Origin: Ricordea florida
Taxonomy: Eukaryota > Cnidaria > Anthozoa > Corallimorpharia > Ricordeidae
Assembly: GCA_949710005.1 (NCBI GenBank)
Contig: OX453287.1
Span: 21,770,517 to 21,834,516 of the forward strand
Direction of reading: 5' to 3'
DNA length: 64,000 nucleotides
A program made the translations under genes and the position numbers. Within the stretch, counting starts at the first letter, position 1, and every line of letters begins with the position of its first letter. The notes under the pieces were generated by a model. The model worked only from the letters and a program-made list of their open reading frames with translations. It made no database searches and was not told the origin of the DNA. This document shows, piece by piece, positions 25,330-39,700 of the stretch.

Positions 25330-27069
25330 GGTTAGTAATAATTAACCGTCTTACAGCTGCAGCAAAATGGTCAATGCAACAAGTGAAACCTAACGTCTGG
25401 TTTTGACTAGTGACGGAGTCGGAGTCGTAGTCAGAAGCGTAGAGCGATACAATCTAGTGAAAATCAAATCGACGGAATCGGAAGAAAAATATCGATATCA
25501 CGACTCCGTCGCTCACGATCTAGTGAAAACTAGATTGTCGGAGTCGGAAGCAGAATCGGAAGAATAAACCAATCACAATGCTAGAATCCAGGTCTTACGA
25601 TCGGTTTGTTCTTCGGCTTCTGCTTGCGACTCCGACAATCAACCGACAATCTAGTTTTCACTTGATCATAAACCTCGGAGTCATAAGCGGAATCGGAAGA
25701 AAATGGAACCGTTCTGATTCTTCCGACTCCGATTCCGTCGAGCTTATGACTCCGCTTATGACTCAGATTTTCAATTTTCACTGGATCGTAAGCGTTCTTA
25801 CGACTCCAACTCCGACTCCGTCGCTAGTGAAATCTGTGGCGACAATAACCTCTCCACCGCGCTTCTTGACAAAATATGCTACTCGTATGAATGCAGTTAT
25901 ATGAAAATTGAACTGCGGAAGAGAGATTTAACAAGTAAAAGATCATCGCAGTTATGCAAGCGACTTAAAAGCAGTTGCAAAGAACTTGATTTTCCAGGTC
26001 TTATCTTTGCCACTGCTTAAGTTCCTTACATCTTATCAACTCGGACAAAGTGTTGTAAGATTTTCCTGATAGTTTATTAAATCTTTCTACGATCACTGCC
26101 TCAGTATAATTATGTTGCCGTCAAAATGTTTAATGAGAACGTAAAGCTAATAACAACAGGTAGTTTCAATGATTTACAATCAACATCTGCCTTCAACTAA
26201 AAATCACTCCTACAGTTTCATTGACGGAGTTCATCTTCGTTCATCACGTATCTACTGTTGTTGCCGTGTATTTTATTCCATTCAAAAAAATTTTCGCAAC
26301 CTTTTCCCGCCGAAAAAAAGCAAAAAATTAAGGCTGTAAATGACCACCAACTTCATTGTTTCACCTTGGTCCATTTTCAAACTTGGAAGGAAATTTGTGT
26401 CATTTTGACTTCTGTTTCACAGTTTCGTTACACGATCTGCGGAGCTGGCGAAGCTGGCGAAGCTCGGCCAAAGCGCTGCATTTTGATTCGCCGCGCCCCG
26501 CGCCAAATTAACTGATTGACGCAACAATGCTGAAAAAAAAAATTTAAAAAGTTTGGAAAACGCAAAGAACAAAACAACAAATTTGGCTGTTTATTTTTTC
26601 AAGGAATATAACCGCCATCAACTTTATAGCAAAGGAATTATGTTTAGTTTGGCCTTTCATATGTCACAGTTGGTCCACCGATTCAAATGTTGAAATTCCT
26701 CCATATGAACCAACGTGTAACCCGAATTGAGTAACCAATTCCAAACGATAGCATCCATATCTTATTTCGGATCCTCTGATATCCCTCCTGATTCGTTACG
26801 AGGATATGTTGCTGCGTCAAGGATTCAGCCCAAGGTGATCAACCCGAAGTTTTTCTAGACTCGTTTACTTTATCATTCGGCGAAATTTCGCTGTTCGTGG
26901 TTCCGTCTAATGCGTATACTAAGGAAATATACACAACATAAATGAAAAGAATTGTCAGGCTTTATCTAAATCAAAAAATGCTGCTTACCACGTGTCATAT
27001 AAATCAAGAATTTCAAGTACGCAACACAGATCTCTAAAACTAAAATTAAATGATAAATGTAAGACCTCT
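24682..27069. other. KCTD9 3' UTR and repeats, no further gene
   Basis: Starts with KCTD9 3' UTR of unknown length. Then an (ATT)n/(ATTACT)n tract (25210-25330), a palindromic element (25404-25832) and a dispersed repeat at about 25860-25980 also seen at 21840-21975. No coding exon recognised from 25.9 to 27.0 kb; it is on the 3' side of the mosaic lectin gene. Confidence 0.6.
25404..25832. mobile_element. Palindromic TIR element rich in GACTCCGA words
   Basis: Ends are TAGTGACGGAGTCGGAGTCG and CGACTCCGTCGCTAGTGA-type inverted sequence. The interior repeats GGAGTCGGAAG/CTTCCGACTCC and CTAGTGAAAAC in both orientations, so the element folds on itself several times. No ORF of interest. Confidence 0.75.
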
Positions 27070-27075
27070 TTTATT
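27070..27075 (-). terminator. Poly(A) signal AATAAA
   Basis: AATAAA on the minus strand about 660 bp downstream of the mosaic lectin gene stop codon; the first clear signal I see in that 3' UTR. Confidence 0.45.
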
Positions 27076-27730
27076 CTGAAGGTTATTGCTAACTCTTCCA
27101 CACATGTGCTCAATCCCATTTAGCTACAATTGTGTATGCAAACTTTTGTTTTTATATTTCAAAGAAAGGGTTTCAAAATCCTGCAAGAAAATTTATGACT
27201 TTCGTCCAACGTGCCAGGCAAATAAGGAAGGATAGTGACGAAATTCAAGTTATTCAACTTGGTAAGCAATATTCGATTTTTAGCAACGACACGTCAAATT
27301 TTTAACTCAAAATCGCCACTGGAAAAGTGAAATGGCGATATCCTCGTAGCTTTCTTGATACGCTAGTAATAACTTCGACTATCATGATTTGTCACGTGGT
27401 CAGCAATATGACGACTTAACCAAGATTTTCAATCTGAAGCTTTTTTCAACTTAATGAAAACTTTGATATATCGCTTGTCAGCCAACTGACGAAGTATTAA
27501 ATAGGACTCACAAGGAACACTAGCTCTCATGCAACTATTTCGTCATTAGCTCCCTTTGTGGCCGAATACATAAGCGGCCTTTCTTTGGCCAGTCGTTCAA
27601 CAGCCTATGGAACCTTTTCAATTTAGCCTAGAATGAGCGTCTTCGAAGCTAAATTAACTGATCCAAGCGAACCACGGCTTTCTCCGTGGATTTTAAGTCA
27701 ATTTGTCCAAAAAAAAATTAAAATAACGCT

Positions 27731-30700
27731 CTAGAATTCCCATCCTTTCTTCTTCGGTTTGGCGATTGTGCTGGCGGATCTCCCGGACCCCGAGCCAGAA
27801 GTGTCGCTTTCTTCTTCTTCGTCATCGTCGTCATCATCTTCACCGTGTTTGGCATTCTGTGCTTTGACGGCTTCGCGGATGGCATCTTCGTCGCTTTCCT
27901 CGTCCTCTTCATCGCTGTTGTTCGACTTTGCTTCTTTGAGTTCTTCAGCTGAAGCGGAAAAATTTAGGGAGGACCAAGTTTCATTCCCATCCTTAGGTTA
28001 CAGTTTTTCATCAATGAACAAAACCTTGCAGAGTGACCATTCGTTAGTTAACTAAAGAATGCTCTGTACGGTTGTTATGTTTGTCTCGCCATAGAGTACT
28101 GTTGTTATCACTTTCTCATCTGTGGTTTAAACTATGTAGTGTGGCCGGCATTCTTTGGAAAGCTACTGAAAAGCCAGTCAGGAACGTGTTATAGAAAGCT
28201 ACTACTAGTTTGGAAAGCTACTACCGTGATGTGTTACTGTTTGTTTTACCATACAGTTCCGTTTGGCCCTCGTAGCGAAAACGTAATGTTACCTTTTCTT
28301 CACTGAAAGCAATTCTTGATTCATGACAGGCCAGCTACGGGTTTATATATTACCATGTGATGCTTAATTGCAACAGTACATCCTGTGGGTAAATGCTCTA
28401 TAAGGTGTTCTTAAGACTTACCTAAGCTAACTTTGTGTTTCTGTGTTTTGAAGTGCTTCTTCTTATGACTCGTGCGATCTTTCTGGTGATGGTGTTTGTG
28501 ATGATGGGTGTGCTCCGCTTCATTCTCACTATCATCTTCTTCGTCTTCGTCTTCGTCGTCTTTTGGTTCTTAAAGAATAGGTGACAAAAACGTAGGGTAG
28601 AAAATTTTTAGTGATTGATAGACCGATAAATAACAGATTGATCAATAAATTTATTGATTGACTTGCACGAGTTGATCAGCAATTACTTGATTGATTCATG
28701 GATCTGTTGATTTTTTAGCTAGATTAGAGGAGTAACTAACGTACTAATCAATTGTTTAACTGACTGACTTTTGACCAACTGTCTGGCTGACTGACTGACC
28801 ACCCATGTAACTCAGCCACTGAGTCATTCACTGACTAACCACCCTTTTTTTCATCCACTGACTATCTGACCGCCTGTCTGACCCATTCACTAAGTCATGC
28901 AATGACTAACCACCCTTACGATTCATCCACTGACTATCTAACAGCCTGTCTAACCCAGTCACTGACTCATGCAATGACTAACCACCCTTACGATTCATCC
29001 ACTGACTATTTAACAGCCTGTCTAACCCAGTCACTAAGTCATGCAATGACTAACCACCCTTACGATTCATCCACTGACTATCTAACAGCCTGTCTAACCC
29101 ATTCACTGAGTCATGCAATGACTAACCACCCTTACGATTCATCCACTGACTATCTAACAGCCTGTCTAACCCAGTCACTAAGTCATGCAATGACTAACCA
29201 CCCTTACGATTCATCCACTGACTATCTAACAGCCTGTCTAACCCATTCACTGAGTCATGCAATGACTAACCACCCTTACGATTCATCCACTGACTATCTA
29301 ACAGCCTGTCTAACCCAGTCACTAAGTCATGCAATGACTAACCACCCTTACGATTCATCCACTGACTATCTAACAGCCTGTCTAACCCATTCACTGAGTC
29401 ATGCAATGACTAACCACCCTTACGATTCATCCACTGACTATCTAACAGCCTGTCTAACCCAGTCACTAAGTCATGCAATGACTAACCACCCTTACGATTC
29501 ATCCACTGACTATTTAACAGCCTGTCTAACCCAGTCACTAAGTCATGCAATGACTAACCACCCTTACGATTCATCCACTGACTATCTAACAGCCTGTCTA
29601 ACCCATTCACTGAGTCATGCAATGACTAACCACCCTTACGATTCATCCACTGACTATCTAACAGCCTGTCTAACCCATTCACTGAGTCATGCAATGACTA
29701 ACCACCCTTACGATTCATCCACTGACTATCTAACAGCCTGTCTAACCCATTCACTGAGTCATGCAATGACTAACCACCCTTACGATTCATCCACTGACTA
29801 TCTAACAGCCTGTCTAACCCATTCACTGAGTCATGCAATGACTAACCACCCTTACGATTCATCCACTGACTATCTAACAGCCTGTCTAACCCATTCACTG
29901 AGTCATGCAATGACTAACCACCCTTACGATTCATCCACTGACTAACTAACTGACCACCTGTCTTACCCAGTCACTGACTCATCCAATGACTAACCACCCT
30001 TACGATTCATTCATTGACTATCTAACTAACCACTTGTCTGACCCAGTCACTGACTCATGCAATCACTAACCACCCTTATGATTCATTCACCGACGGACTA
30101 ACTAATCAACCACCCATCTGACGGACTGATCGAGCGTCAGTCAGCGTCGAGACCAGTTCTTCTCAGAGCCGTCTCCTCGCTGACGATCGAACTCGACTAA
30201 CAGTAAAAAGGTTCTTACTTAGTTTCTTCTTGCAGAGTGAGTAAAATTTGTCATCACAATGGAAATTTGTCCACTGCCCATTCTGATCAGTAGCTATGCA
30301 GTCCATTTCCTGGTCTGCTCTTTCATCTTTGACGTAATCCATCTGAGGACTCATGGATTTGTACGTAAAGTTACCTCCGTCGCTCCACTCAAAATTACTC
30401 TCGTTCTTAACGTCGTTCAGTCCGATCCAGGTGTAGCTACAGAAAGAAGTAAGATTTAGACTTCTAGGCCAAAACTTTGCTCCGCGTTTCACGTAACAAG
30501 GTGTTTGCCACAAAAGAACCTAACCCCAAGGTGCAAATTCAACCCGTGCGGTTTTGATCTGGATTCCGAATTGAATCGTGAATAATATTATTTGGCACCA
30601 GTTTTCGATGCTAAGAACCGTTGAGGGTCAGCGGAATCTGGATTTGTGGGTAGGTACGTGGTGTAAGCATCATATAGTGGTTCCCCGTTAGTGAATATAT

Positions 30701-33700
30701 GGCATACATTGCTCTTCATAGCCATACACGATGCTTACACCACGTACCTACCGATTTGTGAGCCAAGATCACTCGTACCGGTAGGTACGTGGTGTAAGCA
30801 TCGTGTATGGCTATGGAGAGCAATGTATGCCATATATTCGCTAACGGGGAACCACTATATGATGCTTACACCACGTACCTACCCTCGTACCACCCCATGG
30901 GTCCCTTTCCAGAGTGCGTTCATCGGTCCCGTAAATGCACCACAGCGAGCGACTATCCCTAAAGACCGCACTCTTGGTGGATTTTTGATATGGTTTTGAT
31001 CTCGAATCTGAGGAATGCACGGATAACATCCCCGCAAACACAGACAGTCATAAAACCTAGTTTAATGGCCTTGCTTCCACGGATCTCCTGTAGCCCAGGG
31101 GAGGAGCAGGCGAACTAGTATCGAAAAGTTGTATGTTGGACTCTTATTTAGAGATAACAAGTATTGTAGGGATAATTTCTTAAGAAACTGGTGCTGCGTC
31201 GGTGGGAAATTGAAACACAAGAAACTGGGTAAATCAAACGAGTTGATTAAGTAAGTTATACCACCGTAAGGTAAAAGGGAGGTGCTGACGTTTCGAGCGT
31301 TAGCCTTTCGTCGGAGAATTCGGACCTGTTTTTACCGCGTTTGCCTGTGACAGTACTGAAAAATACATCTTACCCACACAGCTGAACTTGGTTTTTAACA
31401 AAGTCTGCCTCTTCCTCTCCTCCGATGGAGGCCAGGTCGGCGCCATATTCCGCACACTTGTCTCTTGCATCATGCCAGGTGGCAAACTCTGTCATTAGTT
31501 TGAAACAGTATGTTCCCTGGTCTGTAGAAAATCTTCGCCAAAACAAGGGGCACACTAGAAAATCAAACCAAAAATCGTTTTTAGTTGCAGTAAACGACGA
31601 TGAGTTTATAGTCTGATGTTTTTCCACTTTGGACGTCATGATATGTGATATGTTGAGACCCAATGGACGTCATGATATGTGATATCGTAAGACCCAGTGG
31701 ACGTCATGATATGTGATATCGTGAGACCCAATGGACGTCATGATATGTGATATCGTGAGACCCAATTGGAAGCGCACAACAAACCTAACTCGGAAACATG
31801 GAAACAAGAGGGATAGGATCAACCAAAAGACTGATTTTTTGGCTAGCTGTGCTCGCTGATTAGGCAGAATATTACAAAGATTTTCTGTCCAATGATGGCT
31901 CTAGACGTATGGGAATGGTTCCGTAATAGAGTCGACGCCCAGGATTCTTTCATAATAAACTATGTCTGTTTCGAGATTCGCCCACTCTGAGCTGGTTTCC
32001 ACCCCGTTTGTCTGACCTTGAGGTGAGAGACCTTTTGAGTTTTGGCCTTAAACCTCTTTTCCACTTCGAACCTCCACGCACTTGGTACGTGTGTCAGGAA
32101 CGAGTAATGACATAAATGAGTCGGAGTCCGGTCCCTTGTTCATTTATTCCATTTCCTAATGTTTTTTCTCTGACTACAACAAACAACAGAAATAGAAACG
32201 AAGGAGAAACGGACCCTCGGTTTGAGTAGAGGTGCCACAGAAACCCCAACACAGGAAGCATAACTGAATGCATACTTTTGTTGTTGAACCTCTTGTTACT
32301 GATTCCGTTTGGATTTTCAATGATCCACTTCGTCACGTACGGTCCGCTGAAAGTGTCGGCTGCTTCAACGTACATTTTCCTTGAAACAACATCGCCTTGT
32401 CCGGACTGATGAATAATACGGATTGAGTTAACTGCCACTGGTTGGTTGAACTCGTACCCTATAAAATCCTCTCCTGCACCGCGGTCGTACCAGCCGTTTG
32501 GCAGCCAGTACGTGGTACTCCTATTGTCAAACGCATTGCTTGGTTCGTAACCCAAATAGCTCGAGCTTGCAAATGCTTTGCCCGAGTTTGAGATTTCTAT
32601 CGGCTTCTGTGCAGTTTTGTCGCTGTAAAATTTCACATTGTTGATCACCCAAGAGCGCGGCAAGGCCGCTTCGTTGACTATTCTCCAGAACTTGTGACCT
32701 GTTTAAGTGAAGAAAGGATCTTATTACGGCAGGTCAGAGATAAAGGGTATTTGTGTGCTGAAGAGAGCATTCGGGACAGAGAGAGACACTCTCACTCCAG
32801 CCCTTGGGATATGAAAACTTCAGAAAAGTTATTTTTGGACACGGAAGTCTGTTTTCCGAGAGGTTCGCATCAGGGGTTTCAATAAAATTAGGCACAAGTT
32901 GGTAGCTGAAAATACTGAAGTTTTCATATCCCAGCTAATGCCCCGAGTGTTCCTCTCTGTCGCTTATGCTCTCTTGGTGTGCTCTATCAACCCCCCTAAG
33001 TGAGCAAGCTCTGAAATAAATTCCCTCCTTTTTGCTTTATTTGTTTTTGGTATGTTAAGACGTGCATCCTCGAAATGCATCAATTCTGATCTGAAAATGT
33101 GTATGGGTTTTAGCCGCACAGCTACAAATACTTGTTTTGCTGTACGCTTCACGTCAATTTAAAAATGAAAATTCTTGACACAGATCGTTTCTGCTATCTG
33201 GTTTACAAATCGTTTTCACTTGCCCACTTTCTCTGACGAATCACACCAGTTGCAGGAGTCTTTGCAGTAGTTGTACATGAAGTGGTGGTTTTCCTCGCAG
33301 AAACAAGGGTTTCTCGCCTTCAGACAGAAGTTGCTGGCTCGTTCGTCGTCCATACAAAAACCTATTTTAAAAATAAAAGGTTTAACCCTTCGTTATCCTG
33401 AAGACCTTCAGAACCTATGTTAGAACTACTCAAAATAGTTTGCAACTTTCCATGGAGATCACCCAAAAGAGAAAGTGTGATACCCTGAAGAGATGTGGTG
33501 GATTGCTCAGAGATTTTAAATTGCGATGCTTGTGTTAAAAGATTTTTTTTTTTGTGCAAAAAGAGTATTTAAAAGATTATGTATGTTAGCGTAAAGTTTT
33601 TAAAAATACAACAAATTGCACTCGCCCTGCGGTACCCGCGCAACGTTTTTAACGTCGGGAAAGTTTATTTGTGCTTCTCCGTTGCAAATTGCACTATAAG

Positions 33701-36700
33701 TCATTGACTGCCTGAAGCAATAAGTTCATGAACGAAGCAAAAACAAAGAAAATGCTTCTTTTCTATGGTACACGCACACTCACCTCGTGTGTCGCTTCTA
33801 GCTGCAAGAATAACAGAGATTAAAATGTGAGTTATCAACAATTTAGGAACAAAACAAACACCGAATATGCGAATCAAATCTAACGTCAAAATTCTGTACG
33901 AAGCTAAAAGTAAAATTTAATAGACCAATAGCAGGAATGAATGGTGAAACAAAGAGGGTAAATTGTAGTGGTACAAATGACGTACGGCAATCCTCATTAA
34001 GCTTTAGCTTTAGTGTTAGGAGTAAGAAGTACCACAAGAGACAAACAAAGATTTCTTTGACCACGGTGAGAATGGAATCCGCGAACTTCAGAACGTAGAT
34101 CCACCCACCGTTGGCGGAAATGCCCGTCAAAGAGGCTTACATGACCATTACATGAGTATTCTGGGGAACGCTTTAAGATTTTGGTAAGATTTCCGCACAG
34201 GTCCCTACGCATTATGCATGCTGGAGCTGTCTTGTCTGGTGTAATGCACGTGCAAATGTTTCTTGTGTTCGAAGAACGAAATAATATAGTTACAGCATGC
34301 ATAATGAAGTAGGGACCTGTGCGGAAATCTTACCAAAAAAACTGACTCTTCATTCACTGTAAACTCTCATCGGCTTAATCCCTGGTCAGGGCCGCGTTTC
34401 CCGAAAGTCCACATAACTTTACGGTCCCAGAGCTCAATATTAAACCCGAAATTCAAAGAATGGTTTAGTAGTTCTTAGTATACAATCCAGCATAAAATGA
34501 AAGTTAACTTATAATTGCATTGGTCAGCGAAGTTGTAATTCCCGTAGTAAACATTGTGATCATAAGACTGATAGCTTTCCGAGCCCAATAAGTTACCAGG
34601 CCTTTCGAGAAAGGGCCCCAAGAGCAAAGTCGTCAAATAAAGTTTTCGGCGCTTTCTCCTTTGCTTTGGAAGTAAGGAGGGCACTTGTTAATTCAAAAAA
34701 CCTGCTGTCAACGGCTGCAGCATGAATTTTTCAGGCTACAATCGGAGAGAAAGATGCTAAAGTAAAGAAATTATGCAATAAACTCACTATGTCCCTTGAC
34801 TGCACCTGAAAGACAAACGAGCAGTTGCAGTAAAAATTGATCAGCAAAACATCACCTACAAAGAATTTAAATTTACCGTTTATCATCTATGGATGAAACT
34901 AGTATCGAGTGTGACCATTCTGTGGAAAGCTACTGAACAGTACTGTACTGTGGTACTGTTTGGTCTACTATACAGTGTGGTTCTAACTTTTTCATCTGTG
35001 GATCAAACCATGCAGTGTGAGCATTCTTTGGAAAGCTACTTAACAGTACTGTACTGTGGTACTGTTTGTTTTACTATACAGTGTGGTTCTAACTTTTTCA
35101 TCAGTGGATCAAACCATGCAGTGTGACCATTCTTTGGAAAGCTACTCAACAGCATTGTACTGTGGTACTGTTTGTTCTGTTCTACTATACAGTATACTTT
35201 TAACGTATCCATTAGTGGCTCTAGGCATACATTGTTACCGGTCTTCCAAAAGTTAAATGCCCAACCGTTTTTCAGAACTAAAACTTGAATACTCTTGTTA
35301 TATAACGTGGTTCTGACTTTTTAAAGCCACAAGTTGTAAGCTGCTGTATGCAGTAGTGTCCCGTAGCATCGTTTATTCCTAACATGGTCAGTCCTATATA
35401 TACTGTTTGTCTGCTAAAATGATGAAAGTGGTTCTTCATTCACAACTGCAAAGGTGTTGCCCTACCAATGTCACATCCTATTAATATTTATGAAAAAAAA
35501 AACGGGAGCCGAGAAACAAGTCCGTACAATCGAAAAGTCCGGAAAACCGAGGTTCGACTATATGATTATGTTCGAGCTGCACTGGCTAGACTTTAATCAT
35601 CACGTACTCATTGACTGCTTTGTTAAGCATTCATCAGTGAGCACGTATCGAGTATTCTGTCATTTGTTACTGAAAACAAGTGGCGATCAAAATATCTACC
35701 GCGCATCAGTGCCAGTCATTTGTTTTGTAAGTTTAATTCGTACACTTTCTTTGTCATTGTTGGTTTTCGTTATTTTGGTCAACGTTTTGTCCAATCTAAA
35801 TTCGCCGAAACATACCTTGACTAGAGGTTGACTTTGCCACTTGTGCCACTGAAAAGCAAATTGTCGCACATTTTTGTTCTTAAAACTTTGAGCAACTCTT
35901 TCTTTTTATATACTTTAAGTCTGATTGGCTTATCAAGAAACACTGTAAATGGTTTGAACCCAGGAGTCTCAGTAGTTGTTTGTTGATTGTGATCGTCCAC
36001 GTGTAAGTCGTTCTGTAAAGAACTGTTGTTGGTGACGCGTACGTTGACTGACATTTCGACAATCTAAGCGGAAGTCATCATCAGCGTCAAGTGATTTACG
36101 TGTCGTCGGATGACTTCCGCTAGGGTTGTCGAAACTTCAGTCAACGTCATTAACCACAGTTCTTTTCAGAACTTCTTACACCCGGACGATCAAACTCTGA
36201 TTTTGGTCTGACTGGTTCTACAATAGATTGCCTTCTGATTTAGTTTACATTTCTGGGTCTAGTAGCTTGACCAGAGAGCAAGATGCATTTTCAATTTGAG
36301 TAAATCACAGTAAAGACGGGTAATTTGAAAAATGCTTTGTTTCATATCAGTCCTGGTCCAACAAGATCACAGACTTAAAGGTAAAGTGCTTTATATTCCG
36401 TGACCATGATATTACAGATTTTAAAACGAAGAACTGTAGTACGCAGGAGAGTCGTGCAACAGGAACTGGAATAAGGTGCGGCTGTGTGGGATTGCTGTTG
36501 CCTTGAATACGCCCTGGGAATACGCCCTTACTAAGAGAATTAGAGGGAATTTAAGGGTGATTCACAAGGAGAACTTCTCAGCTACTTATAAGCTTACCAA
36601 GTGTCAATAATAGCTCACATTAACATTGAGGTGTGATTTCATGGTGTAAAGTTAGAAGATATGTGCACTTGTATACATTAAGATGGTTTGTGAACAAGAC

Positions 36701-39700
36701 GTAGTCCTACCCGCAGACGCCAAAATGGTGGTGGCGGACGGGGCGGGAGCTGGATATGCGTAGGGTGCTGGGTACGGACTGTAGTATGGAGCAGGAGCCT
36801 GTGCTGGTGCTGGATTAACATTGAAGCTGTAGCTAGCGGATGAAGCCTGGTATGGTGAAGCTGCAGGATAAGGCACGAATGCTCTGGCAGGAGCCGGAGA
36901 TTGAACTGGTGCCGGATCCGGGGCAGGGGCAGGTGCCGCCGGAGCTGGTGCTGGAGATGGAGCCGGGGATGAAGGACCAGAGGCAGGTGCAGGAGCATCA
37001 GCAGCAGCAGAGGCAGGGGCAGGAGCATCAGCAGCAGCAGGGGTTGCCGGAGCGGTTGCTGGTGCAGCAGCTGGCGAAGACGCAGGTGCAACAGCAGGAG
37101 ATGGTGAGGGAGCTGAAGCTGGGTATGGCATAGCTGATCTGCTCTGTGTTGTGTCTCCAGGATTGTATGCTTGAAGAGTGAAAAGAATTTAACTGCACTA
37201 AGACACGTGCTTGCCTTCAAACCTAGTTTGTTTTACATGTTGACCAAGTCTTTTGTTTGTCTCTTGCGAACAAGTTTATAGGACCTAATCTTGAAGAAAA
37301 TTCGATCACCAGGAAATTAACTATCGACAAATGCTGTTTATTAGTATCAATGCACTACTTAGCATTCAGGTCGTGAGATTGTGGTATTTGATCGCTTTAA
37401 ATCGGTAGAATTTCCAAGACACTATGCGCTCGAAACTTAGGGCAAGAACGACAATCGGGTCTCTAAAAACCAGCCTCGGTATACTTTGCAATTTTGGTGC
37501 AATTTTTATTTTTCCTTGTATTTCTTCATATGCAGTTATATTTGGTAACCAATGAACTGTACAACGGTAGACAGATTTTGTCAAAAAATGTGAAATTGAA
37601 CAGTTATACGAACCCCTCTATCCACAAATGTTTAAAACTAACAATTTCAGGCCAGTGGGTTGTTTTCGAAACAATCACAGCTTGAACGTTTGAACGACAT
37701 AAATATAAAATCATTTAACATGTTTCTAGGGAATAAACGTAGTTGCAAGTCTTGAAACGTCTTCCCTCGAAAACGTAAGACAAATTGAAAACCTTGCTCC
37801 TGAAATGAAACGTGTTTGATATCTTTCTCACTGCCTCTTCTAATTAAGTCCTACTTTTCAAATTATGTCTTGTCAACCATTTTTCTAAAGCTTTGTTCAG
37901 ATTTGCAAGGACTATAAAAACCCTATCAAGCAGCCCTTAGTTTAGTTATTTGAAGTGGTGAATACAGAGGCGAGACTAAATACAAGTTTGGTAGGTTAGA
38001 CAGATTATACCTGCAGTGTTATATGAAGATGTCTGCTCCAAGTTAGATTCTGTTGCATACTGCTGCCCATATGAAGGATAATCTAGTGAACAGGACATGA
38101 CGTCACCACTTGTTAACCATTACGCAACATTATTAATCTGACCATTTACGGTAGCCCTTTCAGCCCACTGTTAAATTCTGTGTTAGTCAGTTCATTTAAT
38201 TTCTCTTAAGAAAAAATAATCCTATTTTAAATTATCAAAGGCATCCTGTGGTAAGCTCGTGGAGAAAAATTGGCTGCGTGGCAGGTCCTGCTGTATTTTT
38301 CAAAACCTGACCGGGGGGGGGGGGGGTACTCCCGCGAATTTTGGATAGGGGTGTGCCGCGAAGGTTCGTGAACCCTAACCCTATTTAAGGACTAAGAAAG
38401 CGAAAACGGATATCCTTTTTAAGGCCCAAAGCTGAAAAATGACACCCTATTCAAGGAAAAAACAAAATTATTAATAGCATAAGCTACCCTACCTAAGGAC
38501 CACACCAGGGACACAGAAACAAAAGGTTAAAAAAAGGTACCCTATTTAAGGACCGAGAACCTCAAAAACCATACCCTATTCCGCGGCACCTACCTGTATA
38601 GCCCGTATATGGGAGTACCACCCCCCGGGGCCGAACACTCAAAAAGCATGTGGCATGTTGCAAAGTTTGATTGGTCGCCGAATAAGAACCTTTTGACGAT
38701 CTTGAGACGATTGGGTTCTGAATATTTTATTTTTTACGCGTGATATCCTGATTCCCCCATCCACCACAATAGCTCTTGAGCTAAAGCTCCACGAGTTAAA
38801 AAGGGTACCAAACCGTGTTTTCCTGCCACCCAACTTTTGGGCATCAATTTTGTTGTTATTTGTTATTTTTTAAGTTTAAGCTATTGTCAATGCTGCAGAT
38901 GTTAAATTATTACTAACGTTACGTCCTGTACTCGTGTTAAAAGTAACCAAACTGCATATTAAAATAACGCTCATCGTCAGTGTGTTGTAGTTCCTGTCAG
39001 GTTTTATGTTAACTTAGTATTTATGTTATAAATGCTACCGTTTTTCGGCTGCTTTTTTGTTGTTGTTTTTGAGTTGTACCTGTTGCAAATAATGTTCACC
39101 ATTCGTTAACGTCTAGTCAGCGGTTTTTCCGAAACGTTCTCAGGGCGTTCGACAAAATTAAACGCACAACATGTCCTCAAACAAGCTGTATTTCCACGCA
39201 GTGCCAAAAGGCTGGTACCAGATTGAACTGAATTTAGCGAGATAGGAGTACGATGAAAGTTTCCGCCATTACCTCTACGCTGCTAAGTCCTTTCCAAATA
39301 TCTTTGTTCTTAGCCTTTGTTTCGTTCATTTTGGTTGAGTGAGGTGACTATATTTAACACATTGGTTATTCCTTCTTCGAAAACAACGCTAAGAGAGGTC
39401 TACAAACAGTGCTATGTCCTACAGTTACTGAGCTTAGTACGTTGTAGCGTTGACATTGGTAGAACAGAGTACTTCGTTTTATCATGTTTTATTTTAGCAA
39501 TAATTTCTGTATAACTTCAATTTTATTCTGAATGGAATCAAATTTCGTTATTCCCTCCGCATATCCGTCATATCCGTAGGCCATGAAACATGAATCAAAA
39601 CCTGGTATAACTGTTCTATGTAATTCCGTTATCAAAATATGAGCTAATCGTGCTATCAGATTGACATGAACCTTGATGGGTTTTACCCTTTAACACCCAC

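Noticed and set aside
27759-28055. Ser-rich plus-strand ORF
   Set aside because: Complement of the Asp/Glu-rich last exon of the mosaic gene.
28902-29945. 347-residue repeat protein on the plus strand
   Set aside because: Intronic minisatellite with no promoter, splice or homology evidence; kept only as a finding to check.
28902-29945. CRISPR array
   Set aside because: Tandem units have no unique spacers and the genome is eukaryotic.
36840-37133. Gln/Glu-rich plus-strand ORF
   Set aside because: Antisense shadow of the Ala/Pro exon, whose splice sites and phase fit the mosaic gene.
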